Shown here: positions 7,836 to 15,690 of the stretch, piece after piece
Position numbering within the stretch: the first letter of the stretch is position 1
Layout of the letters: each line of letters starts with the position of its first letter
Origin: Deltaproteobacteria bacterium
GTDB lineage: Bacteria; Desulfobacterota; Desulfobulbia; Desulfobulbales; Desulfobulbaceae
NCBI GenBank assembly: GCA_013151365.1
Contig: JAADIK010000110.1
Coordinates: 1,443-20,575, forward strand
Length of the DNA stretch: 19,133 nucleotides
Reading direction: 5' to 3'
Made by a program: the position numbers and the translations under genes
The notes under the pieces: model-generated
Databases searched by the model: none
The model's input: the letters and a program-made list of their open reading frames with translations, nothing else
What the model was told of the DNA's origin: nothing

Positions 7836-9121
7836 ATGTCGTACCAAAGTGATTTTGAGAAGGTTCTGGAGATTGGCCGCCCGCCGAATATCAGGAGGCT
7901 CTTTCCGCATTCCCGCGCGCTGCTTGTCAGCGGCAAGGTGATCGACCGGGCCCTGACGGCCAAGGGCGGCGCCATGACCATGGCCGCCAACGGCCGCAGT
8001 CATCTCATCATTCGCGGCGCCTTGAAGGCCGCGCAGCGGGCCCGGGCCGCGTTGATTATAGAAATCGCCCGCTCGGAGGGCGGCGCCACGGCCTATTGCG
8101 CCACCAATTACTGGAACCTCGCCCGCCAGGTGGACGCGGTCTGCAACGAGCTGGACATCACGGTGCCGGTGGCCATCCATGCCGATCACTACGGGATCAA
8201 GCAGGAAGCCGACCTGCCCTTTGCCCGGACCGAAATCCCATCTCTCTTTGACGCCGGCATGACGTCCATCGCCATTGATGCCTCTCATCTGCCCGATGAT
8301 CTGAACCTGCTGGCCAGCATTGATCTGGCCCGTTTTATTCCATCCTGGGCCGGCCATGAAACCGAGGTCGGCGAGATCAAGGGGAAACTGGGCCTTTCTA
8401 CCGTGGCCGAGGCCCTCTTTTTGATTCAGGGCCTCAACGCCCACGACATTTTCCCAGACTGGATTGCCCTCAACAACGGCACGACCCACGGTATTGAGGC
8501 CAGTGACCAGGGAATCCAGGTCGAACTGACCGCCGAAATTCACCGGGCCCTGGAGCCGTATGGTGTTTCCGGCGCCCAGCACGGCACCTCCGGCAACAGT
8601 GCCGACCGCCTGCGGGCCATTGCCGCCGGCACCCGGACAACCAAGGCGAACGTGGCCACGGCCCTGCAAATGGTTTCCTGGGGACTGAAGGTCAACGACT
8701 ACGGCAATGCCCAGCTTGACGACCAAGGTGAGTTCATCAAGGTCGAAGGCGAGGGAGTGGCGGCAGAACTCTGGCAGGAGATGCGGGACTATGCCCGTCG
8801 CCAGGGCTGGACGGGCGGCGGCTACAAAAAACTGAACCTGGTGTTTGAAAACAGGATCATGGGGCAGCCGCGAGAGATTCGGGAGCGGATGGTCAAAAGG
8901 GTCGAGGACTTTGTCTATTCTCTGCTGGTGGATGTCTTTAATGCGGGTGATTCCGCCGGCTATGCGCTCGAGGCGATTCTCGAGGCCGGGTCGTATGATC
9001 TCGGGCCCAAGGCGGGCCGGACCGAGTCTCCTGATGACTGGACCGGGGACAAGATCAGGGAAGGGAACGGGCCGCGGCAATGGGGACGAACAAGGGGCCG
9101 GCAGGCGATTTTTCAGATTAA
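7836..9121 (+). CDS. Divergent class II (zinc) fructose-bisphosphate aldolase-like protein, 3' frameshift
   Basis: Class II aldolases cleave or form ketose bisphosphates using a zinc-bound enolate. Visible zinc-ligand candidates are His118 in HADH, His218 in GTTHGIE and His249 in GAQHGTSGNS, with acidic EVGEIKGK between them. The sequence departs from the short E. coli-type enzymes, so fructose 1,6-bisphosphate is only the likely substrate. A strong AGGAGG at 7822-7827, 8 bases before the ATG, fixes the start. After residue 409 the frame as written runs on without a stop into the next gene. In the other frame, from 9065, it reads ERAAAMGTNKGPAGDFSD and ends at TAA 9119-9121. That gives about 428 residues and a natural acidic C-terminus. 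I therefore infer a missing base between about 9053 and 9070. The true frame was chosen by eye. Confidence 0.75.
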
Positions 9122-9149
9122 TGATGACGGGTTACTATACGGGTTGGCT

Positions 9150-10160
9150 ATGAAAAAAATATTGATTACGGGGGCGGCCGGTTTCATCGGTTACCATCTG
9201 TCGAAACGGCTGCTGGAGGACGGAAGAACCGTTGTCGGCCTGGATAATCTCAATGATTATTATGACCCCCGGCTGAAAAGGGCTCGGCTGGACCGGCTGG
9301 AAACATTCCCGGCCTTCAGCCACGCCGATTTTGATATGGCCGACCGGGAGGCCATGCCCGCATTATTTGCGGAGCATGGTTTTGACGCCGTGGTGAACCT
9401 GGCCGCGCAGGCCGGGGTTCGCTACTCCCTCGTCAATCCCCATTCCTACGTGGACACCAACCTGGTCGGTTTCGTCAATATCCTGGAGGGCTGCCGCCAC
9501 AACGGGGTCAAGCATCTGCTTTATGCCTCGTCCAGCTCCGTGTACGGGGCCAACACCAATATGCCGTTTTCCGTGCACAGTAACGTGGACCATCCGGTCT
9601 CGCTCTATGCCGCCTCCAAGAAGGCGAACGAGTTGATGGCCCATAGCTACAGCCATCTCTACGGCCTGCCCGCTACCGGCCTCCGGTTTTTTACCGTATA
9701 CGGGCCCTGGGGGAGGCCGGACATGGCCCTGTTTCTCTTTACCAAGGCCATCCTGGAAGGGCGGCCCATCGATGTCTTTAACAACGGCAATATGGAACGC
9801 GATTTCACCTATATCGATGATATTATCGAGGGCGTCTTCCGCCTGCTTGATCATCTGCCCCGGCCCAATCCGGAGTGGAGCGGCGACCACCCGGACCCGG
9901 CGACCAGTTATTGTCCCTGGCGGCTCTATAACATCGGTAATAACAGCAAGGAAAAGCTGACGCGCTATATCGAGGTATTGGAAGAGTGCCTCGGTAAAAA
10001 GGCGGAGAAAAATTTTCTGCCCATGCAGGCGGGCGACGTGGCCGCGACCTATGCCGATGTCGAGGACCTGGTCCGCGAGATCAACTTCAAGCCGAATACC
10101 TCGATCGAGGATGGTGTCCGGAATTTTGTCGCCTGGTACCGGGAATATTACGGGGTATAG
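9150..10160 (+). CDS. NAD-dependent epimerase, UDP-glucuronate 4-epimerase-like (CapI/LpsL type)
   Basis: A 336-residue short-chain dehydrogenase/reductase-fold nucleotide-sugar epimerase. It probably interconverts UDP-glucuronate and UDP-galacturonate for surface polysaccharide. The NAD-binding motif GAAGFIG is at 8-14. The catalytic residues are in SSSSVYG (127-133) and the Y153-x3-K157 pair of YAASK. The segment GLDNLNDYYDPRLKRARL and the TVYGPWGRPDMA region are characteristic of the UDP-glucuronate epimerase group. The ATG at 9150 gives the usual MKKILITGAAG N-terminus; its ribosome site is weak. Its frame is open upstream into the aldolase gene, so automatic gene finding would join both as one 774-residue protein. 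The joining stretch has no domain character, so I treat them as two genes 28 bases apart. Substrate assignment is from sequence resemblance only. Confidence 0.85.
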   Translation: MKKILITGAAGFIGYHLSKRLLEDGRTVVGLDNLNDYYDPRLKRARLDRLETFPAFSHADFDMADREAMPALFAEHGFDAVVNLAAQAGVRYSLVNPHSYVDTNLVGFVNILEGCRHNGVKHLLYASSSSVYGANTNMPFSVHSNVDHPVSLYAASKKANELMAHSYSHLYGLPATGLRFFTVYGPWGRPDMALFLFTKAILEGRPIDVFNNGNMERDFTYIDDIIEGVFRLLDHLPRPNPEWSGDHPDPATSYCPWRLYNIGNNSKEKLTRYIEVLEECLGKKAEKNFLPMQAGDVAATYADVEDLVREINFKPNTSIEDGVRNFVAWYREYYGV

Positions 10161-10201
10161 GGAATAGGTTCACCCTCTACCACCGTCGACCGTGAACGGC
10201 G

Positions 10202-10261
10202 GGGCGCGCGCGGCTGGGCGGTATTCTCCGGGGTAGCGCGCCCTTTAAAAGTTTAAAAGGG
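10202..10261. terminator. Two nested hairpins between convergent genes (possible bidirectional terminator)
   Basis: GGGCGCGC (10202-10209) pairs perfectly with GCGCGCCC (10236-10243), followed on the plus strand by TTTAAAAGTTT. A second near-palindrome, 10241-10261 (CCCTTT...AAAGGG with one internal mismatch), shares the CCC and covers the stop codon of the minus-strand gene. Placement between the convergent ends of the epimerase and glutamate synthase genes suggests termination for both strands. The T tracts are short, and the two structures compete. Confidence 0.4.
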
Positions 10262-12613
10262 CCGCATTGACCAGATACCGCAGGGACAGGTATCGGCGCA
10301 GAAACCACAGGCAATGCATTTGGAGTCGTCCGAGACGTATTCATAGCCCACCTTGTCCTTGTCCGGGAGCAGTTCGCGCCGGAAAATGGCATGTGTCGGG
10401 CAGATGGTCTCGCAGAGATGACAGTCGCGGCAGGAACCGCAGCTCAGGCAACGCTGGGCCTGTTCGTCCTGGGTCGTGCCCTTGTTGTCCTCCGGGTCGT
10501 AATGGGCCGTGGTCAATGATTCGTATTGAATCACCTTTTTCCGGAAGGGGAGCCACTTTTCACCCTTCAGGGCGGCAACGATATACTCGGCTGTCCGCTT
10601 GCCTGCCCCCAGGGCGTTGGTGGCCAGGGCGGGTCTTTCGACATCGCCGACCGCCAGGATCTTGGCGTCGCTGGTCCTGCCCGCCTCGTCGGTTTTGATC
10701 CAGGAACCACCGGCAACGCTGACGGTCTCGACCGTATCCGGCAGGAATTGCAGCTTGGGGACATCGCCGATGGAGATGATAACCGTCTGCGCCGGTATCA
10801 GGGTGCCGTCATCGGTGATCAGCCCCTCTTCGGTTACTTCCCTGGTCATGACCGGCCACTTGAAGACGGCCCCCAGCTCCTCGGCCGCTTTCCGTTCCTT
10901 GCCGAAAGCCAGCGGCTTCTGGATATCCACCATGGTGACCTGCTGGGCGCCCAGTCTGTAGGCCATGGCCGCCACGTCACAGCCCACGTTGCCGGCGCCG
11001 ATGATCACGACCTGTTTGCCGGTCTTAATCGGCTGGTCGCTTTTGGCCGCCTTGAGATAATCAAGGGCCGGGATGACCCGTTCGTGGCCCGGAAAGGGAA
11101 TGGTCCGCGGCTGATGGGTGCCCACGGCAACCACCACGTAATCATACTCTTTTTTGAGTTCTTCCATCTTGTCACGGGTCATGTCGACACCAAGATGGAC
11201 GGTAATATTATCCTCTTTGAGAAAGCGCTCGATCTCGAGTTCCCAGACGGCCCTGGACAATCGCTCCCAGGGAATGGTCTGGGCGAGTTTGCCGCCGACC
11301 TGGTTCGACTTCTCAAAGATATGGGCCTCAACGCCGGCCAGGGCCAGGTGCCACGCCACCGCCATGCCCGCGGGGCCGCCGCCGATAATAGCCACCTTGT
11401 TGCCGGTGGCCGGCAGGGCCTTGGGCGGCTCGGCCGTGCGCACCGCCCGGCCGAGGATCTGGACGTCAATGCTGAAGTCCACCTTCCGCCGGGAGCAGTT
11501 CTGCATGCAGAGATTGGGGCAGATGGTGCCGCAGACCGATGCCGGCAGCGGGGTATAGCGCAGCAGCATTTCATAGGCCTCTTCGGTCCGCCCTTCCCTG
11601 ATGAGCCGCAGCCGGTCAATGGTCGGGATGTGCATGGGGCAGTAGAAGGTGCAGGGCGCGGCGGAATCCCGGTTGGCCCAGAACGGTTTACGCCGCCGCA
11701 GATCACCGGTCTCGATCACGCCGATTACGCTGCGGTCAAGATCCGGGGCCAGGTCGCGCAAGGGGTCGCCGCCGCCGAAGCCCTGGGACCATATCCGATG
11801 GCGAAACTCCGCCATGGGCATGGGGCCGGAAAACATCAGGGCCCGCTCCTGCGGGGTGATTGCCGTGAGCAGGTTCCACTCCTCCCGGACCGACAGGGTG
11901 GCCAGCAGCTCGGGGCGTTCCACGGCCTCCAGGAATTCCGGCAGCCGCTCTATCAGCCACTGCCATTCTTCATCGGTCGGTTTGGTCAATTTGGCATTGG
12001 TGCGGGAGTAGGAGTCATCCGTCTTGCCCCGGTAATAAATCATGCCGCCCACCATGCCCACACAGGGCCGGTATCCCAGCACGTTTTTCTCGTTTTTCGG
12101 TTCGATCCCGCAGACAATGGCGGTGCCGCCGCAGTTGAACTCGGCAAAGGTATCACCCACCGAGCCGAGTACCCACAGCACCGGTTTCGGGTAATCGGGA
12201 TTCCACTTGGTCATGGTCAGGCCGCGGGCACCGATGGAACCGCCGATCATCACCCGGCCGCCGGCCATGGCATTGGCGGTGCCGTTGGTGGTATCGCCGC
12301 GGATGATAATGTCGGCGCCGATATTGAGGTAGCCGACGTCGTCGGAGGCGGAGCCTTTGCAGATCAGCGTGGCCCCCGGCTGGCCCATGCAGCCGAACCG
12401 CTGCCCCACCGGGCCGCCGGCCTCGATGGTCAGAGGGGTCTGGGGGTCGCCCAGGCGCAGGCCGATATTGTGCTGGCCGAATGATTCCAGGAGCAGATGG
12501 TCGGCGGACGCTGCCGCGGTTCGTACCTGTTCCTCGAAAATTTTGGATGTCAGCCGGTGACCGGCCTTATCCCTGCCATGTATCGTTACCGTTTTCGAAC
12601 TTTCTTCGCTCAT
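10253..12613 (-). CDS. Glutamate synthase GXGXG domain fused to GltD-like oxidoreductase with C-terminal ferredoxin
   Basis: A 786-residue fusion. About 30-215 is the GXGXG beta-helix domain that ends standard glutamate synthase large subunits (GltB3 of the archaeal type). It is followed by a GltD-like flavoprotein that feeds electrons into the synthase. The Fe-S cysteines of the GltD N-terminal domain are at 321, 325, 361, 365, 369 and 373. The FAD-binding GGGPAG is at 411-416 and the NAD(P)H-binding GAGNVG at 539-544. The C-terminus carries two clusters of ferredoxin-type cysteines (from 722 and from 766). It is the third gene of the gltB1-gltB2-gltB3/D run, 105 bases after the previous stop, a gap in which I see nothing definite. 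No clear ribosome site precedes the ATG. Electron donor (NADPH, NADH or ferredoxin) cannot be decided from sequence. Confidence 0.88.
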   Translation of the reverse strand: MSEESSKTVTIHGRDKAGHRLTSKIFEEQVRTAAASADHLLLESFGQHNIGLRLGDPQTPLTIEAGGPVGQRFGCMGQPGATLICKGSASDDVGYLNIGADIIIRGDTTNGTANAMAGGRVMIGGSIGARGLTMTKWNPDYPKPVLWVLGSVGDTFAEFNCGGTAIVCGIEPKNEKNVLGYRPCVGMVGGMIYYRGKTDDSYSRTNAKLTKPTDEEWQWLIERLPEFLEAVERPELLATLSVREEWNLLTAITPQERALMFSGPMPMAEFRHRIWSQGFGGGDPLRDLAPDLDRSVIGVIETGDLRRRKPFWANRDSAAPCTFYCPMHIPTIDRLRLIREGRTEEAYEMLLRYTPLPASVCGTICPNLCMQNCSRRKVDFSIDVQILGRAVRTAEPPKALPATGNKVAIIGGGPAGMAVAWHLALAGVEAHIFEKSNQVGGKLAQTIPWERLSRAVWELEIERFLKEDNITVHLGVDMTRDKMEELKKEYDYVVVAVGTHQPRTIPFPGHERVIPALDYLKAAKSDQPIKTGKQVVIIGAGNVGCDVAAMAYRLGAQQVTMVDIQKPLAFGKERKAAEELGAVFKWPVMTREVTEEGLITDDGTLIPAQTVIISIGDVPKLQFLPDTVETVSVAGGSWIKTDEAGRTSDAKILAVGDVERPALATNALGAGKRTAEYIVAALKGEKWLPFRKKVIQYESLTTAHYDPEDNKGTTQDEQAQRCLSCGSCRDCHLCETICPTHAIFRRELLPDKDKVGYEYVSDDSKCIACGFCADTCPCGIWSMRPF

Positions 12614-12718
12614 CGTTTACGGGGGGCTGTGGTTAGCGGGACGGGATCTGGGGATTACAACATCTCTCTTCAGTACGCCCGGATAATCTGGTTGCTGTTC
12701 TTGTGTTTGTTGGCCGAC

Positions 12719-14359
12719 TCAGCAGATATATTTAATCTGCAATCGCTTGGCGGCGTCGGCGTCGTTAATGCCCAGGGCGTCAGACATGCCGATGGGCAGG
12801 CTCTGGGAACGTCCCAGCGGGGCCATGATTTTTTTCATCTCCGTCCTGATACTCATGAACACGTCGGCCACCCTCTGGGCCACGTCATCGGGATCAAGCC
12901 GGCGGAACAGCTTTTCGTTCTGGCTGGTGATGCCCTTCGGGCAGATACCGATATTACAGACGTTGCAGCGGCCCATCTCGTTGCCCAGACAGCCGCCGGT
13001 TGCCTGCATGATATACTTACCGATATGGACGCCCGAGGCGCCGAGCATAATCAGGGCCATGCCGTTCTGGGTCACATTGCCGTTTTTGCCTATGCCGCCG
13101 GCGGCGAAAAGCGGTATTTCGTTCTGCCGGCCCTGGGCGACCAGATCGAGGTAACATTCCCGCAGGCAGGAGGCAATGGGGTGACCGGTGGCATCCATGC
13201 TGACGTTGTAGGCCGCGCCGGTGCCGCCGTCAATGCCGTCGATAAGCATGCCGCCGGCATAGGGATTGCGAACCAGGTTGTTGAGTACCGACTTGGCCGA
13301 GGTGGAACCGGAAATCTTCGGGTATACCGGTACCCGGAAACCAAAGGCCATGGACATGGTCTGGATCATCTTCATGACACTCTCTTCAATGGAGTAGAGC
13401 GTCTGGTGAACCGGGGGAGAGGGCAGGTCGACACCTTCCGGCACCCCGCGCAGCCGGGCGATCAGCTTGCTCACCTTGAACCACATGAGCAGCCCGCCGT
13501 CGCCGGGTTTGGCGCCCTGGCCGTACTTGATCTCGATGGCGGCCGGATCGCACTGCATTTCCGGAATGGCACGAATAATCTCGTCCCAGCCGAAATAACC
13601 GGAGGCGATCTGCAGGATGATATATTTCAGGAACGGGCTCTTGAGCACCCAGGGCGGGCAGCCGCCCTCGCCGGTGGCCATGACCACGGGAATGCCGAGG
13701 ACCTCGTTGCAGTAGGCAACGCCCTGGAGCAGCCCCAGCCACATGTTGGGCGACAGGGCGCCGAAAGACATGGAGCCGATAACAAAGGGGAATATCTCCC
13801 TGGTCGGCGGGATCCATTCGCCGGCGGTATGGCGGCGGATATATTCCTCGGGCGGCAGGATACGGCCCAGGATCGTATTGAGATTAAATTCATGGCGGCC
13901 CGCATCAAGCGCCGGGTCGGTCAACATGGAAATACGATCAAAGACGATCCGGTCCAGGGTGGTCCGGCCGGGCATGTTCCGCCGGCCGCCGCGTTTCCAG
14001 GCCTCGCCCTTCTGGTTGAGGTGGAAGAGAGCCCGCTGTTCGTTCGAGTTGGGTACCGGTCCGATGGCCTCGTTGGGACAGACCATGGAACACATGCCGC
14101 AGCCGATGCATTTCTTTTCGATGTTGGTGCGTTGACGGATCCCGACAAAATGGCGGTACTCATTGCCCCGTTTTTTCTGGAGGATATCGAGCTTGGGCAT
14201 GCGCTGCCGGCGATAGGTCAGGTAAATGGCCTGGACCGGACAGACGGAGGTGCAACGGCCGCAGAGGGTGCAACGGTCCTCGCGGTGCTGGATAATCCAG
14301 GGCAGATCGCTGTATGTCAGGCTGCTTGGGGTAGTGTAAATGGATCGGACTGAGACCAT
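12719..14359 (-). CDS. Glutamate synthase FMN/central domain with N-terminal 2x[4Fe-4S] ferredoxin (GltB2, archaeal type)
   Basis: This subunit converts 2-oxoglutarate and channelled ammonia to glutamate at an FMN/Fe-S centre. Of 546 residues, the first ~110 form an added ferredoxin module with cysteines at 30, 33, 36, 40 and 84, 87, 90, 94. The FMN-binding synthase domain follows, with MSFGALSPNMWLG, GQGAKPGDGG and GGTGAAYNVS. The [3Fe-4S] cysteines are at 465, 468 and 473 in CNVCNIGICPKG. The ATG at 14359 lies inside the 3' end of the glutaminase-domain gene (43-base overlap) and has AAAGGAAC 8 bases upstream, so the overlap seems genuine and the two are translationally coupled. The glutaminase and GXGXG domains, part of one chain in classical GltB, are encoded separately on either side. 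Related FMN proteins act in N-methylglutamate synthesis, a less likely alternative here. Confidence 0.9.
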   Translation of the reverse strand: MVSVRSIYTTPSSLTYSDLPWIIQHREDRCTLCGRCTSVCPVQAIYLTYRRQRMPKLDILQKKRGNEYRHFVGIRQRTNIEKKCIGCGMCSMVCPNEAIGPVPNSNEQRALFHLNQKGEAWKRGGRRNMPGRTTLDRIVFDRISMLTDPALDAGRHEFNLNTILGRILPPEEYIRRHTAGEWIPPTREIFPFVIGSMSFGALSPNMWLGLLQGVAYCNEVLGIPVVMATGEGGCPPWVLKSPFLKYIILQIASGYFGWDEIIRAIPEMQCDPAAIEIKYGQGAKPGDGGLLMWFKVSKLIARLRGVPEGVDLPSPPVHQTLYSIEESVMKMIQTMSMAFGFRVPVYPKISGSTSAKSVLNNLVRNPYAGGMLIDGIDGGTGAAYNVSMDATGHPIASCLRECYLDLVAQGRQNEIPLFAAGGIGKNGNVTQNGMALIMLGASGVHIGKYIMQATGGCLGNEMGRCNVCNIGICPKGITSQNEKLFRRLDPDDVAQRVADVFMSIRTEMKKIMAPLGRSQSLPIGMSDALGINDADAAKRLQIKYIC

Positions 14360-15456
14360 ATCACAAGTTCCTTTCGGTCTGGAGGAATGATTACGGTGTG
14401 TTCACGCATGGGTTGAAAATCAAGCGAGGTATCACGGTCGGGGACGATGGCTTCAATGCCGCACATCTCGGAGGCAATGGCCCAGACCCCGGGCTTGCCG
14501 CCCACCGTGGCCGGCCGCATTTTTTTATGATCCATGACCAGCATGCAGGTTTCATCGTCCAGGGTGGCAATGACGGCATTGGGCCCGTCGATGATCAGCC
14601 GGCGGCACGATGTGCGCAGTCCCTTGAGAAAATCTCCCTGGGGGTGCACGTCCAGCTCTTCGGTCTTCAGCGGGGTGATGACATGCTTGTAGGCCGCCAG
14701 CGGCAGGTGCAGTTTCCTGGTGACATAATGCAGGATATGGGTAAACACCTCGGAGTCACTCTGGTAGCCGGTGTAGCCGGGGATGTTTTTGCCGATGAGC
14801 CATTCCTTGATCGGCACAAAGGCGGTGTTTTCACCATTGGTCATGGTGCTGATGCCCTGGATAAAGAAAGGATGACAGGCGTAGAGATTAATGCCGTAGT
14901 TGGTGTTCTGCCGGCCCTGGGCCATGATGACCCTGGCCTTGATCCGGTCGTCGTTGAGGCCCAGTCCGTTCCCTATCTGCAGGGGCCAGCCGACCTCCTT
15001 GATCATGATGACGTCCGGCCAGAAGGAAAAAACCGTCAGGTCGCCGCCATGCTCTTCCCCGTCCTTACGCAGGGCAAGGCGGGTCTGCATGAGCTGGTCC
15101 TCGAACTGGTCCCGGGACAGGCCGTCCCGGTTGGGAACCTTGTAGACCCGGATGAGGTACTTGAAGCGGTCCCGGGCCTCGATCAGGCTGGAATCGACTT
15201 CCATGGCGTGATCGTACTTCAGTTCATATCCCCGGGCACCCATAAGGCTGTTGAGGCGCTGGAGTGCCGCCTCGGTATGGGCAATGCCGGAAAGAATGAC
15301 CTGGTCGGGTCGATAATTGAAATCCGTAAAACCGACTCCCCGCAGCAACAGGCCGAGGCCGCTCCCGTCATATCCTTCCTGCATGGCCTCCATGGCCGTG
15401 AGGATTTCATAGGGGGAAAAGGGCGTATCGGCGCTTTTTAAAGCTAGGCGACACAT
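14317..15456 (-). CDS. Class II glutamine amidotransferase subunit of glutamate synthase (GltB1)
   Basis: This subunit hydrolyses glutamine and passes ammonia to the synthase subunit encoded next. The protein has 379 residues and starts MCRLALKSAD. After removal of Met, Cys2 would be the N-terminal nucleophile of class II amidotransferases. The expected oxyanion-hole and glutamine-binding segments appear as MTNGEN and GYQSDSEVF. The ATG at 15456 has AGGGAG about 8 bases upstream and leaves cysteine at position 2, which fixes the start. It is first in the glt run, 234 bases after pntB. Its last 43 bases overlap the gltB2-like gene. Purine-biosynthetic PurF is ruled out by the partners and by the missing phosphoribosyltransferase domain. 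Confidence 0.88.
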   Translation of the reverse strand: MCRLALKSADTPFSPYEILTAMEAMQEGYDGSGLGLLLRGVGFTDFNYRPDQVILSGIAHTEAALQRLNSLMGARGYELKYDHAMEVDSSLIEARDRFKYLIRVYKVPNRDGLSRDQFEDQLMQTRLALRKDGEEHGGDLTVFSFWPDVIMIKEVGWPLQIGNGLGLNDDRIKARVIMAQGRQNTNYGINLYACHPFFIQGISTMTNGENTAFVPIKEWLIGKNIPGYTGYQSDSEVFTHILHYVTRKLHLPLAAYKHVITPLKTEELDVHPQGDFLKGLRTSCRRLIIDGPNAVIATLDDETCMLVMDHKKMRPATVGGKPGVWAIASEMCGIEAIVPDRDTSLDFQPMREHTVIIPPDRKELVIWSQSDPFTLPQAA

Positions 15457-15490
15457 GGATGGCTCCCTGGTAGTGTGTAGTTTCGGTTAC

Positions 15491-15517
15491 TGAATAATTT
15501 ATATTGCCATAGGTCAA
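15491..15517 (-). promoter_or_regulatory. Weak sigma-70-like promoter candidate for the glutamate synthase genes
   Basis: On the minus strand TTGACC (15512-15517) is followed by the AT-rich TATAAATTATTCA (15491-15503), 35 bases upstream of the GltB1 start. No placement of the -10 box gives both good sequence and ideal 17-base spacing, so this is a weak call. It is supported mainly by the position in a 234-base gap that otherwise holds no gene. Confidence 0.2.
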
Positions 15518-15643
15518 ACCCTGACGGCGCACGCCTGCGTCCGGCTCGGACAACCGATTGGAACGTAGTGGCAAGAGAAAATAAATATCAGGGAAAAGCC
15601 GCCCTGTCAAGGAGAAAGGGAGGTTGGCGCCCGGACCCGCCTT

Positions 15644-15674
15644 GATCCCGGACCGGCAGCACCGGTCCGGGATC
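15644..15674 (-). terminator. Strong 13-bp perfect hairpin just after pntB
   Basis: GATCCCGGACCGG (15644-15656) and CCGGTCCGGGATC (15662-15674) are perfect inverted copies around a 5-base loop, 16 bases past the pntB stop in its direction of transcription. The stem is very GC-rich. No run of T follows on the minus strand, so it is not a textbook intrinsic terminator. It may block 3' exonucleases, reduce read-through into the glutamate synthase genes, or be a dispersed repeat. Confidence 0.5.
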
Positions 15675-15690
15675 GTCATGGCGAAGCGGA

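Noticed and set aside
7659..9080. 473-codon minus-strand open frame opposite the aldolase
   Set aside because: Shadow of the aldolase gene; no recognisable motif, and the plus-strand protein has clear catalytic histidines and a strong ribosome-binding site.
7836..10160. A bifunctional 774-residue aldolase-epimerase
   Set aside because: The linker looks like translated out-of-frame and intergenic DNA, and the other frame gives a proper aldolase ending and stop. Listed as two genes.
10526..15441. Very long open frames on the plus strand opposite the glutamate synthase genes (10526-12484, 12497-14353, 14398-15441)
   Set aside because: They mirror the real minus-strand genes. High GC at third codon positions suppresses stops on the opposite strand, and the translations are low-complexity G/H/A/D-rich with no domain motifs.
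15407..15679. Possible 90-residue minus-strand gene between pntB and the GltB1 gene
   Set aside because: It overlaps the start of GltB1 out of frame, contains the pntB hairpin at its start, and has an unstructured, arginine-rich composition.
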